A DNA stretch of 23,487 nt from Oscillospiraceae bacterium (GCA_028705905.1 JAQWCP010000005.1:1-23487); one strand, 5' to 3'. Positions 1 through 7,456 are shown, counted from the stretch's first letter. The notes: a model not told the origin generated them from the letters alone. Made by a program: numbers and translations.

Positions 1-637
1 CCTGTTTGCGCGCTTCCATCAGCGCCTCCTTAATCTCTCTGCCCATCTCCTCATACTGCCGGTACTCCGGACTGTGGACCCCGGAGGAGGCGTGTGCAAT
101 GGCGCCGCTGGCGGGACGCGACTCCACGCTTTGGGCGTTTAGCTTAAAGCGCATGTCGTCAAACCACGGGTGGCTGACCCGGATGACGATGTAAAAATCA
201 TAGCTGTAGCGGTACCGGGGCGGGTTGTAGCTCTCCTCGTTGCCGTCCTTGTCCTCCCGCATTTCCTCGATTCTGTCCTCGTCCACGTCCAGCCGGCAGT
301 CGGTCACCTGGGAATAGTCCAGCACGTCCGGGTTTTCCGTCTGGATTTTTCCGGTGCGGGTCACCAGGAATTTTCGGGCGTCCTCGTCCAGATACAGATA
401 ATCCTCCTCGCCAAAGGTACGGGTGGCGCGGAAGGCGTTTACCGCCGCCTTGTTTTCCTCCCGATAGGCCAGCTGCGCCTGAATCTGCTCCACAGTGGAT
501 TGGCGGCGCTCGTCAAACCACGGAGAGAGTTTTTTCGCGCAGTCCTTGCACAGATTGCCGTCCGCCAGCTTGCGGTTGCCCAGCAGGCCGATTTTTTCTC
601 CGCAGATATCGCAGTATTTCTTGTCAAAAAGTCCCAT
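1..637 (-). CDS. DUF4428 zinc-ribbon protein, 3' end beyond window
   Basis: An open frame of 212 codons runs from an ATG at 637 to the window edge without a stop. The ATG is preceded by AAGGAG at 4-nt spacing, which fixes the start. The N-terminus has CDIC (residues 9-12) and CKDC (about residues 32-35), two CxxC knuckles that should bind one zinc, followed by a WFDERR motif; this is the layout of DUF4428 proteins. The rest is acidic, and the last visible part reads as a short helical stretch. Function of the family is unknown. It is a separate unit from the sensor operon to its right, because a strong terminator at 775-823 lies between. A TACAAT hexamer at 707-712 could be its -10 box, but I see no good -35. 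Family assignment is from memory of the Cys pattern and N-terminal sequence. Confidence 0.75.
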   Translation of the reverse strand, partial: MGLFDKKYCDICGEKIGLLGNRKLADGNLCKDCAKKLSPWFDERRQSTVEQIQAQLAYREENKAAVNAFRATRTFGEEDYLYLDEDARKFLVTRTGKIQTENPDVLDYSQVTDCRLDVDEDRIEEMREDKDGNEESYNPPRYRYSYDFYIVIRVSHPWFDDMRFKLNAQSVESRPASGAIAHASSGVHSPEYRQYEEMGREIKEALMEARKQ

Positions 638-774
638 GTACTCCTTATCTCCTCTCTATTTGTCAAATGATGGCGTAAAGCAGCGGGTATTTGCGTCCTC
701 ATACCCATTGTAAAGGATTGATTTTTTTCGCGCATGGCCCAAAAGGGTCAACTTTTCAGAAATCTCGCAAAAAA

Positions 775-823
775 ACAAAAAAAATAGAGCCGCCCGGCCT
801 GCATGGGCAGGCCGAATGGCTCG
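775..823 (-). terminator. Rho-independent terminator of the sensor/kinase/regulator operon
   Basis: On the minus strand a GC-rich stem with arms CGGCCTGC and GCAGGCCG, flanked by GAGCC/GGCTC pairing, is followed directly by TATTTTTTTTG. It lies about 40 nt past the stop of the response regulator, so it ends that operon and insulates the DUF4428 gene. Confidence 0.9.
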
Positions 824-861
824 AATGGACAGTTACAGCTATTTTGTTTGATTGTCGGGGC

Positions 862-1479
862 TTAAAAATTCGGATTGATCCAGCCGCCGGACACCATATA
901 CACCGCCAGGGAGACGGTGCTGTTCATGCCGGTTTTCTCCATCATGTGGCGGATATGGCGCTTGACGGTGCTTTCGCTGATGTAGAGGGTCTCCGCGATC
1001 TCCGACCGGGAGCGGTTTTTGCACAGGAGCCTTAAAATCTCCATCTCCCGTTCGGTGAGAGGGGCTTCCCCCTTGGGTACCGGTATGGTTCTTGGCTCAG
1101 GGAAGGACGTTTCCCCCGCCAGCACCCTGCGCATCACCTGCAGGAGATAATCGAAGCTCTTGCTTTTGTAGACAAAGGCGTCGGCTCCCGCCTCTTTTGC
1201 CCGGGGGATGTAGGAGATTTCCTCAAAGCCGGTCATGACGATGACCTTTACCCTTGGGCTGGTCTCCTTGACCCGTCGGGTGGCGTCCAGACCGGAAGCG
1301 CCGTCCTCGGTGCAGATATCCATTAACAGAATATCCGGCCGGTATTCCTTGCACCACAGATCCGCAAGCGCCGCAGAGGACATGGAGCCGACAACGCGAA
1401 ACTCTCCGCTTTCTTCAATGGCCTTTTGGTAGGCCTCCCGGATGGACTGGTGATCGTCCACAATGCCGATTCGTATCAT
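862..1479 (-). CDS. NarL/LuxR-family response regulator
   Basis: The protein has 205 residues, the usual length of this family. Residues 1-120 form a receiver domain: acidic pair D8-D9, phospho-acceptor D54 in LLMDIC, T83 in VMTG and K105 in VYKSKS. Residues about 138-190 are a LuxR-type helix-turn-helix with the typical LTEREMEILRLL start and SESTVKRHI recognition region. It should bind DNA when phosphorylated, most simply by the kinase encoded directly upstream: that gene's TGA overlaps this ATG (ATGA), indicating coupled translation and a cognate pair. It is the last gene of the operon, before the terminator at 775-823. The regulon cannot be read from the window; the ATGTTACAT repeats near 5683-5752 are one possible target. 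Confidence 0.93.
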   Translation of the reverse strand: MIRIGIVDDHQSIREAYQKAIEESGEFRVVGSMSSAALADLWCKEYRPDILLMDICTEDGASGLDATRRVKETSPRVKVIVMTGFEEISYIPRAKEAGADAFVYKSKSFDYLLQVMRRVLAGETSFPEPRTIPVPKGEAPLTEREMEILRLLCKNRSRSEIAETLYISESTVKRHIRHMMEKTGMNSTVSLAVYMVSGGWINPNF

Positions 1480-2924
1480 AAGGCTTCCTCCTCCGCGTGC
1501 AGTTTGGTTTTGGGGATATGGGCGGTCACGGAAAACCGCGGCTGCGTCTCGATAATCAGCTCACCGCCGACGCTTCCGGCGCTGTATTCCATGCTGCGGA
1601 TGCCGCCGCCCGGACTGACGCCCTCCGGGGCCAAAGCGCCGTTGTCCGTCACCGTCAGTACATTGGCGTCCTCCGTTTCCCGCATGTCGATCTCCACGAT
1701 TGTGGCATGGCCGTGGCGCACCGCGTTGGTGGAGGCCTCACGGATGACCGACACAAAGACTTCGGCCAGCGGCGGGTCGGCGGGAAGGGTTCCGCTTTGG
1801 CGAAGGGTAACGCCGATGCTCTGAAAAACCTCTTTCAGCTCCCGCAGCCGCGCCTGTGAATCGGGCGGCGTCCTGGTATAAAGCTGCGCGGTGAGCTCCT
1901 CAATCCATGTGCTCAGCTCTTCTCCCGACACGTCCGTTTCCTGCTCAAGCCTTCTGACCAGAAGGCTGATATGCTGGCCCAGCACGTCGTGGATCTTATT
2001 GCGCATCCGCAGGATTTCCTGATGGCGGCGTATCTCAAAGAGGTTGTCAATGAACCGGCGCAGCTTTTGGCTTCGCTCCAGCAGCCGTTTGTTTTGCGCC
2101 TCCAGCTCGTCGATGAACTGCCACTGCCGGCTCACGTCCGAGGCCGAAACCTGAAAATAGGTCTGCTTGCCCACATGGATTTGGTATTCCGAAAACCACC
2201 ATGCCTCACCGTCGGGCAGCCGGATCGTTATGCCCTTTCGTGCGTCCGTTTCTCCGGAAGCCGCGGCGATTTTCCGGCGATCTTCCCAAACATGCTCCTG
2301 AAAGCTGCGGCCGTTTGTGTGAACCTTTCCGCACACCTGATCCATCAGCGCCTGCATCCTCCGATTGATCAGCACAATGCTCCCGTCGGCCTCGCAGAAC
2401 AAAAGCCCGGAGGAAAGGGAGTCCACCGCCTCCTTAATGGAAAATGGGGAAATGCTGGCAAGCAGCGCGCGTTTTTCAAGCCGCCAGCCCCGGGCGCTCC
2501 GATGCAGGTGAAAGAGCAGCACGGCGGCGTACAGCCCTGCGAACAGATAAGGCGGAAGGGCCTCACAGGGGGGCAGGGTCGGGGCGGTGAGCAGGACGAC
2601 GGGAAGCAGTGCTTTGTTTTTTCGCCAAAGCGCGGCCGCCGCGCAGAGCAGCAGGGTAAAAACAATCCAGCGCGGGAGCTCCAGCATGCTTTGCGCCACC
2701 ACGCCTTCCCGTATGGAGATGCTGATGACGGCGGGCGCTGTGGCCAGCAGCACCAGATAAACAAGCAGCAGTCCTTCAAAAAACAGCTTGCCCAAACTCC
2801 GGGGCCGATCCGGCCGTTCATAGCAGCTATACGCCAGGTGAAAGGCCTGCATGGCGACGACAGCAGCGCCAAGGGCACTGATGCCGATACGGGCATATAG
2901 GGGGAGGAGATAAAAATCAAGCAT
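1476..2924 (-). CDS. Membrane sensor histidine kinase with PAS domain
   Basis: A 482-residue protein. The N-terminal 145 residues hold four or five hydrophobic segments (about 12-30, 48-70, 84-100, 104-120, 125-142) with little room for an external domain, so the signal may come through the membrane or a partner. Residues about 163-265 look like a PAS domain, followed by a coiled coil. The phospho-acceptor is probably H312 in KIHDVLGQHI. The ATPase domain has an N box (REASTNAVRHGHA, about 395-407), a G1 box VTDNG (424-428) and a G2 region GGGIRSM (439-445), so it appears catalytically intact. Start: ATG at 2924 with GGAGG upstream, overlapping the previous gene's stop by 8 nt (ATGCTTGA). It probably phosphorylates the LuxR-type regulator encoded next and may take its input from the SBP/7TM protein encoded before it. 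Confidence 0.9.
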   Translation of the reverse strand: MLDFYLLPLYARIGISALGAAVVAMQAFHLAYSCYERPDRPRSLGKLFFEGLLLVYLVLLATAPAVISISIREGVVAQSMLELPRWIVFTLLLCAAAALWRKNKALLPVVLLTAPTLPPCEALPPYLFAGLYAAVLLFHLHRSARGWRLEKRALLASISPFSIKEAVDSLSSGLLFCEADGSIVLINRRMQALMDQVCGKVHTNGRSFQEHVWEDRRKIAAASGETDARKGITIRLPDGEAWWFSEYQIHVGKQTYFQVSASDVSRQWQFIDELEAQNKRLLERSQKLRRFIDNLFEIRRHQEILRMRNKIHDVLGQHISLLVRRLEQETDVSGEELSTWIEELTAQLYTRTPPDSQARLRELKEVFQSIGVTLRQSGTLPADPPLAEVFVSVIREASTNAVRHGHATIVEIDMRETEDANVLTVTDNGALAPEGVSPGGGIRSMEYSAGSVGGELIIETQPRFSVTAHIPKTKLHAEEEAL

Positions 2925-5367
2925 CGGGCGTTCCTCCTTCCTCCGGGCGGCACGGGATGTCCAGCGTCAGGCTCTGGGCGCCCTCCAACTGCTTATGGCT
3001 CAGCCGCGCCCCGCCGGAAGTAAGTCCCTGCCTCAGTTTTTCCGGCACGGGGAAGTCCCCAAGCTCGGTGGAGGCGATGACGGTACACAGCAGGCGGTCC
3101 TGTTCCCTGCGGCAGTGGAGAATCAGATCCGACGCTTCTTCACAGAGACGGCGCAGCGCGTAAAACACAAAGTCGTACAGCAGCAGGCACAGAGGGATGG
3201 GGATTTCACCCGTCAGCGACACGGACAGGACGCTTTTTACCCCCATGGCCTCTCCAACCTCCAGCAGCTCGCCGATGGCGTCGGCCGCCGCGTCGGCGGA
3301 GATGGCGGTCTGCTCCGCGTAAAACAGGAAGTAGCACCGTCTTTTAATATAGATGGACAAAAGCCGTATCTCCTGTAAGCCGCGCCGTTTGTCCGCGGGC
3401 ATGGGCTCCGCCACCAGCCGTTGGATCTCTCTGAGCCAGCTGCCGGCCTCCCTGTCCATGGCATCATAGATTTCCTCGCTTGCCCGAAGGGACGCCGCTT
3501 CGTCCTTTGTCTCCTTTTCATGCTCCAGCAGGCGGTCGGCCTCCTTCAGCCTTATCGCCGCCGCGGCAAGCTCGTGTTTCAGCCGTGCGATTTCGCTGAT
3601 GTCCTCCCGCCAGACCGCCGTGCCCCCGGCGACGCCGTCGGCAAACCAGAGGGTGTCCCGCCCACTTTGCAGCTCGGCGGGCAGGCTCATGGAAAGCAGC
3701 CGGTCCCTGATGTCCTCCGGCAGCTCCTTTGCGTCGGCGGCGGACAGGACAGTTTGCCCGTCCCGCCCCAGAAGCTGCATTTCCAGGGCGCTTCGGTGAA
3801 ACAGCTCCCGGTATTTGGTGTTTCGCGGGATCAGGCCGGTTCGCAGGGCGCTCTCGCTGAAGACCATGACAAACAGGCAGGTCAGCAGGGTGATATCGCT
3901 GTTATGGGCCACAGGCACCTTGAATATGTAGCCCACCGCGTAGGTAACCATGAGGGCAAGGACAGATAAGGGGAGCAGAATCCGCACCCTGCGGGGGCTG
4001 TTCCAGCATTTGGCGCACAGGATAATGACGCCGATCAGCAGCGGGAGCATATAGCTGGCGTATACAGGAATAAAACCGGGACCATAGCCGTAAACAGTGC
4101 TCCAATACAGGGAACTGAGATCAAAGCGAAATACCAGCCGGTGCCAATCGTTGGTATACACCAAAACCAGCAGCAGCCCCTGTACGCCTGTGAGCAGCCA
4201 CCACCAGCGGGGCGGCCTGCCCGTGTCCTCCGGCTTGCCAAGCGAGGTGGAAAGCCACAAAAAAGAGGCGGTCATCAGCATCATAAAGGGATAAAAGGAA
4301 TACCATAAAACCCGGTTTTCCACGCTGTCAATGGGAAACTGCCACTTGAGCAGCCGCACCGTCAGCCACAGCATCATGGAAACCCCCACCAGCACGATGG
4401 CGTTGGACGCGCTCTTTTGCATGATACGCCGGCGGGTGGCAATAATCCAGAGGACAAAGACAATGATACAGGCAAGGGCGGGCAGGGTATACCCGATACC
4501 CGTCACCGTGGTGTAGCGGTGGGTGCCGGCAATCTCCTTGTCCAGACGCACCGCGGTGAAAAGAAGCGCTGTGTTCAGGGCCTTCGGATCCTTGGGGGGC
4601 GTGAGGTTTAGGCTTCTGAGGCCGTCTTCGCTGTTTGGCAGCACACTACTGTTTTCAAAGCAGGCCAGGACTTGGGGCGGCGGTGCGAAGGGCGACCTGG
4701 ACAGGAGTCCCAGCTCAAAGACCAGTCCGCCTTCCGCCGGAAGGATAAGCTCCAGATTGCGGCCCTCCTCGATCAGGGCCAGCGCGTGATAATCCAAAAG
4801 CAGCTGCGCCGGCGCCGTTTCATCGTAAAAGTGGAGGGCGTTTTGCCGGTATTTTTGCTCCAGCAGCGCCACCGTCTGTCCGGTTTGGAGCTCGTCGCCG
4901 TCCAGCCCATGGGAAAGGGAGGCGAGGATCAGCCCGGCCTCCGGCATCTCGTGGGTCATGCCAAGGATAAGCTCCGGATGGGCCAGATCCCGCCACGAGG
5001 ACACGGGCAGGTCGGTCTGGTCCCGGTCAACGGCGATGACGACGGCGGTTTTGCCCAAGGGCGTCCAGTGATATCCCCCGCCGGACGCTATGAGAGGCTC
5101 CGCCTGCAGCTCGTAGGCCAGCACGGCCTCCGCGTGCATATCGTTTAAGAAGGTGGACAGCTGCCAGTTGCCCCGCAGCAGGATATCCCTGTCCGGATAG
5201 GCCTCTTCAAAAGCGAGGATCCACTCCTGCGGCAGCGTGGGAAAGAGCAAGATGGTTTGCTGCTCCCGCTTTTCGCTGTGGCCCGCCACGCAAAGGACAA
5301 CGGCAAGCAGCAGGACTACCGCGATAGACGCCGCTGTGAGGAGGATTTTCCGATTCAGTTTTGGCAT
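2917..5367 (-). CDS. Substrate-binding-protein/7TM sensor with degenerate kinase-like C-terminus
   Basis: An 816-residue membrane receptor. Residues 7-28 are an N-terminal membrane anchor or signal. Residues about 37-275 resemble an ABC-type periplasmic binding protein (LFPTLPQEW start), placed outside the cell. About seven hydrophobic segments follow (293-510); the NDWHRLVFRF motif near 406-415 is typical of the N-terminal 7TM module of histidine kinases. Next come a PAS-like part (about 515-595), a coiled coil (590-640) and a kinase-like end. In that end I find no HD/HE phospho-acceptor motif, no N box with a conserved Asn, and no G boxes; the helix that should carry the N box reads FVFYALRRLCEEA. 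So it is probably a non-catalytic co-sensor for the kinase encoded next, an inference. Start: ATG at 5367 after AGGAGG; 24 nt separate it from the HTH gene. Confidence 0.85.
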   Translation of the reverse strand: MPKLNRKILLTAASIAVVLLLAVVLCVAGHSEKREQQTILLFPTLPQEWILAFEEAYPDRDILLRGNWQLSTFLNDMHAEAVLAYELQAEPLIASGGGYHWTPLGKTAVVIAVDRDQTDLPVSSWRDLAHPELILGMTHEMPEAGLILASLSHGLDGDELQTGQTVALLEQKYRQNALHFYDETAPAQLLLDYHALALIEEGRNLELILPAEGGLVFELGLLSRSPFAPPPQVLACFENSSVLPNSEDGLRSLNLTPPKDPKALNTALLFTAVRLDKEIAGTHRYTTVTGIGYTLPALACIIVFVLWIIATRRRIMQKSASNAIVLVGVSMMLWLTVRLLKWQFPIDSVENRVLWYSFYPFMMLMTASFLWLSTSLGKPEDTGRPPRWWWLLTGVQGLLLVLVYTNDWHRLVFRFDLSSLYWSTVYGYGPGFIPVYASYMLPLLIGVIILCAKCWNSPRRVRILLPLSVLALMVTYAVGYIFKVPVAHNSDITLLTCLFVMVFSESALRTGLIPRNTKYRELFHRSALEMQLLGRDGQTVLSAADAKELPEDIRDRLLSMSLPAELQSGRDTLWFADGVAGGTAVWREDISEIARLKHELAAAAIRLKEADRLLEHEKETKDEAASLRASEEIYDAMDREAGSWLREIQRLVAEPMPADKRRGLQEIRLLSIYIKRRCYFLFYAEQTAISADAAADAIGELLEVGEAMGVKSVLSVSLTGEIPIPLCLLLYDFVFYALRRLCEEASDLILHCRREQDRLLCTVIASTELGDFPVPEKLRQGLTSGGARLSHKQLEGAQSLTLDIPCRPEEGGTPDA

Positions 5368-5391
5368 GCGGGTCGCCTCCTTCTACATGTT

Positions 5392-5586
5392 TTAGAAATG
5401 ACTGTTTTCTTTGCGGTCCCTGTTTTTCCGCGGGTCTGTCGGTTTCTCCGCATTCTCCGGGATACACCAGGACTTGCCGAATCGGGAAAGGCCGGGAATA
5501 CGCCCCTGGGTGCAGTATTGATTGACGCGCCGCTCCGACACGCCCCACTTGTACGACGCTTCCCGCACAGAGAGATAGCCCTTCAC
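5392..5586 (-). CDS. Small helix-turn-helix (excisionase/MerR-like) DNA-binding protein
   Basis: A 64-residue protein from a GTG at 5586, giving VKGYLSVREA at the N-terminus; related proteins begin MKGYLSV or similar, which is why I prefer this GTG over an in-frame TTG at 5637. Residues 4-48 carry the pattern SVREA(S)xKWGVSERRVNQYCxxGRIPG followed by a GKSW wing and IPENAEKPTDPR, as in small winged-HTH proteins common on clostridial mobile elements. It is the first gene of the sensor operon, 24 nt upstream of the SBP/7TM gene, and lies downstream of a consensus promoter flanked by ATGTTACAT repeats, so autoregulation is plausible. The ribosome-binding site is weak (AAAGGCGGCGG). It could equally be an excisionase-like factor; the sequence does not decide. 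Confidence 0.75.
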   Translation of the reverse strand: MKGYLSVREASYKWGVSERRVNQYCTQGRIPGLSRFGKSWCIPENAEKPTDPRKNRDRKENSHF

Positions 5587-5612
5587 TTTCCCGCCGCCTT
5601 TCAGGAGGAAAT

Positions 5613-5633
5613 CATGCTTGTGTTGCAAGCATG
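5613..5633. repeat. Inverted repeat CATGCTTG/CAAGCATG
   Basis: A perfect 8-bp inverted repeat with a 5-nt loop directly abuts the GGTACC palindrome. It lies in the presumed 5' leader of the HTH operon and echoes the TTGCTTGCAAGCAA palindrome at 5830-5843. Confidence 0.8.
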
Positions 5634-5655
5634 ACAAGGGGGTACCCCCTTGTCA
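5632..5655. repeat. 24-bp perfect palindrome centred on GGTACC
   Basis: Positions 5632-5655 read identically on both strands (half-site TGACAAGGGGGT). It lies about 46 bp upstream of the HTH start codon, within the likely 5' untranslated leader. It could be a protein-binding site, an RNA hairpin, or a remnant of the oriT-side element that recurs at 5845-5867. Confidence 0.9.
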
Positions 5656-5682
5656 GATTCCTCTTTGCAGATATAACTTTAC

Positions 5683-5752
5683 ATGTTACATTATATACGA
5701 ATATTTGTATCTTTTCAAGAGCGGAAAACCAAAATTCAGAGAAATGTTACAT
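5683..5752. promoter_or_regulatory. Pair of ATGTTACAT operator-like repeats
   Basis: ATGTTACAT occurs at 5683-5691 and again at 5744-5752, the same on this strand, 61 bp apart. Each copy is a near-palindrome (ATGT/ACAT around one base). One overlaps the -10 box, the other lies about 26 bp upstream of the -35, as expected for repression by looping or dual regulation. The binding protein is unknown; the small HTH protein and the LuxR-type regulator are candidates. Confidence 0.5.
5690..5718 (-). promoter_or_regulatory. Sigma-A type promoter of the HTH/sensor operon
   Basis: On the minus strand TTGAAA (5718-5713) and TATAAT (5695-5690) are separated by exactly 17 nt, close to the housekeeping consensus. 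Transcription would start near 5683 and give a leader of about 100 nt to the GTG at 5586. ATGTTACAT repeats overlap the -10 box and lie upstream of the -35. Confidence 0.8.
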
Positions 5753-5829
5753 ATTGCAACGCCTACATTTGACCGCACGGGTATCAGAAACGGAGTTACT
5801 TGTTATCAACAATTAGTGATAAGACTGGC

Positions 5830-6012
5830 TTGCTTGCAAGCAATGCACAAAGGTACCCTTTTTGTGCGAATCGGGAAAATCCGCTTACGCGGACTGTCCC
5901 GATTGCTTGTTGAGGGCAGCGCCCCCAAGCCCCTTTTGAACGCACATTCTGTGCGGCAGCGCATCCTTCGGATGCTTATGGAACAGGTGAGCTTTATCGG
6001 CTCTCCTGTTCC
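5830..6012. other. Candidate origin of transfer (inverted-repeat cluster next to the relaxase gene)
   Basis: Within 183 bp lie: TTGCTTGCAAGCAA (5830-5843); GCACAAAGG/CCTTTTTGTGC around GGTACC (5845-5867); AATCGGGA/TCCCGATT (5869-5904) enclosing TCCGC/GCGGA; GGGC/GCCC inside GCTTG/CAAGC (5905-5930); CGCACA/TGTGCG (5941-5955); GCATCC/GGATGC (5961-5975); and a 13-bp arm pair with one mismatch (5980-5992 and 6000-6012) whose loop holds the relaxase stop codon. Such clustering beside a relaxase gene is typical of oriT regions. None of the hairpins is followed by a clear T-run on the minus strand, so plain terminators are less likely. I cannot place the nic site. Confidence 0.6.
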
Positions 6013-7394
6013 TTTTCTTTCTCGGCGGTGCGTTCCTCTGTGCCGAGAATATGGGTGACATTTTTCTGTATGGTAAGCAGTTCACGCATTTTCTCCCGCG
6101 CCTTTTTGTAGTCGGAGTAAGCTGTCTTTTTCTCCGCAAGGAGCTGTGCGTATTCCTCCTGTAAGCTCTTAACAGTGGGTAGTTTTTTTACACCCAGCTC
6201 GTTAAATGCTTTCTTGGCAGCTCGATGCAAAAGGATGTCAGCCTCGTGCTCCGCCAGATATTTTTTGGAGTAGCCGGAGACTTTATAGGCTGCAAACACA
6301 TCTCTGGTTTTGGCATAATTGATAATCTGCGTTTTCAGCACGGCAATTTCGGCCATGCGTGTTTCGGCAGATTTAATCTGTGCGGAGAGAGAGTTAAATT
6401 GTGCGGTGGCGGCTTCGGCTTTTTCCTTGAGTGCAGCTACATCCATGAGGCCATGCTCTTGCAGATAATTCATCGTGTGCGCCATCTGCTTTGCATTGAA
6501 AACGGAGGCCCATTGCTTATAGCCGCCGCTTTTCCCGGCACGAAGCTTGGCGTCGATGTCGATAAGCAGACTGACCTTTTCAGACTTGTTCGGCAAAGGT
6601 TTTTTATGCGGCGTATGCTCGGTCTTGCCCATGAGAACAGCCAGCAGCTCCGATTCCGTATATCCCTCGCCCAAGGAGGACAGTCGGACAAATCGCTCTT
6701 GGTTCTTACCCTTGAGGGAGATATTTTTCCCTCGCTTCACTTCATATCCTGCTTCTTGCAGCAGCTGTAAAAGTGCATCTAAATCGGCAGGCTTTTTCTC
6801 AAAAGCGGCATCAATGGCGGCGCGCAGCAAATCACGGTGGGAGGGCAGCCCCTGTTCATCCAGCCACTTGTTATAACTCTTGCCGTGGCGTTTGGGATGC
6901 TCAATAATGGACAAGCCGTGTTCCACGCAGATGGTATCACTGAGCAGGCGTACGGCCTTTGTGCTGCCCCAGAAGTTACGAAACTTTCTTGTGCAGTCCA
7001 GTGTGGTGGAGTTCCAAATGACATGGTTATGCACATGATGGCGGTCAATATGGGTACAGACAATAAAGGCGTTGTTGTCTTTCAAAAACCGGTGTGCAAA
7101 CTCTACGCCAATGCGGTTGGCTTCCTCCGGCGTGATCTCGCCGGGGCGAAAGGACTGTCGGAAGTGATAGGCAATCACATCCCGTTCCTGCGTTCTGCCG
7201 GTGATTGCTTTGTACTGCCGCTTGGAAAAATGAAACTCGGCATCGGCGGTGCGGCTGTCACACGCATAGCTGGTGATAAGATTACCGTTGTCTGTTTTCT
7301 GTGGATTTTCTACATAGTCAATGATTCCGCTGATGGCAGCGCCGGCGCTCCGGCCCTTGCCAATATGCAGCGGCATGATGCGAGTGGTAGCCAA
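5994..7394 (-). CDS. Relaxase/mobilization nuclease (MobA/VirD2-like, MOBP type)
   Basis: A 466-residue protein that should nick one strand at oriT and lead it into the recipient. The relaxase domain covers about residues 1-180: a likely active-site tyrosine Y27 in GIIDYVENP, and the metal-binding motif THIDRHHVHNHVIWN with histidines at 115, 120, 122 and 124. The remainder is helical, with coiled-coil-like segments (about 335-465) and a charged end. Start: I take the TTG at 7394, giving ATTRIMPLHIGKGR as usual for the family; GGAGG lies 7 nt upstream of it. An in-frame start at 7418 would put this ribosome-binding site inside the coding sequence. The gene follows the HU terminator, so it may have its own promoter or depend on read-through. 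MobC, its usual partner, is encoded about 1.5 kb upstream rather than adjacent. Confidence 0.93.
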   Translation of the reverse strand: MATTRIMPLHIGKGRSAGAAISGIIDYVENPQKTDNGNLITSYACDSRTADAEFHFSKRQYKAITGRTQERDVIAYHFRQSFRPGEITPEEANRIGVEFAHRFLKDNNAFIVCTHIDRHHVHNHVIWNSTTLDCTRKFRNFWGSTKAVRLLSDTICVEHGLSIIEHPKRHGKSYNKWLDEQGLPSHRDLLRAAIDAAFEKKPADLDALLQLLQEAGYEVKRGKNISLKGKNQERFVRLSSLGEGYTESELLAVLMGKTEHTPHKKPLPNKSEKVSLLIDIDAKLRAGKSGGYKQWASVFNAKQMAHTMNYLQEHGLMDVAALKEKAEAATAQFNSLSAQIKSAETRMAEIAVLKTQIINYAKTRDVFAAYKVSGYSKKYLAEHEADILLHRAAKKAFNELGVKKLPTVKSLQEEYAQLLAEKKTAYSDYKKAREKMRELLTIQKNVTHILGTEERTAEKEKEQESR

Positions 7395-7416
7395 ATGTTC
7401 GCCTCCTTCGTGCAAC

Positions 7417-7456
7417 AAAAAATGACACCCTGCTAAAAGAGCAAGGTGTCATTTTA
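7417..7456 (-). terminator. Rho-independent terminator after the HU gene
   Basis: On the minus strand a stem TAAAATGACACC...GGTGTCATTTT with an extra inner pairing (TGCT/AGCA) runs into a stretch of T. It lies just past the HU stop at 7469 and ends only about 20 nt before the relaxase start, so it may also modulate relaxase expression. Confidence 0.85.

Larger units (their letters stand above)
5587..5993. other. Gene-free region: operon promoter plus inverted-repeat-rich candidate oriT
   Basis: About 400 bp between the HTH gene and the relaxase stop holds no convincing gene. The part at 5656-5830 is AT-rich and carries the promoter of the HTH-led operon. The part at 5830-5993 is GC-richer and built almost entirely of short inverted repeats. 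ORFs that cross it are incidental. Confidence 0.8.

Noticed and set aside
862..2924. The kinase/regulator pair as a vancomycin-resistance VanRS system, since Tn1549 carries vanB
   Set aside because: The regulator has a LuxR-type, not OmpR-type, DNA-binding domain, the kinase is of a different layout, and no van ligase or dehydrogenase genes are present.
5635..5637. TTG at 5637 as start of the small HTH protein
   Set aside because: The extra residues would be encoded by the inverted-repeat elements, no Shine-Dalgarno is present, and relatives begin at the KGYLSV segment.
5632..5655. The 24-bp GGTACC palindrome as a transcription terminator
   Set aside because: It lies between a strong promoter and the gene it serves, has almost no loop and is not followed by a T-run on either strand.
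5885..6139. A minus-strand ORF across the inverted-repeat region as a small protein gene
   Set aside because: It overlaps the relaxase 3' end in another frame, has no ribosome-binding site, and the region is better explained as conserved non-coding DNA.
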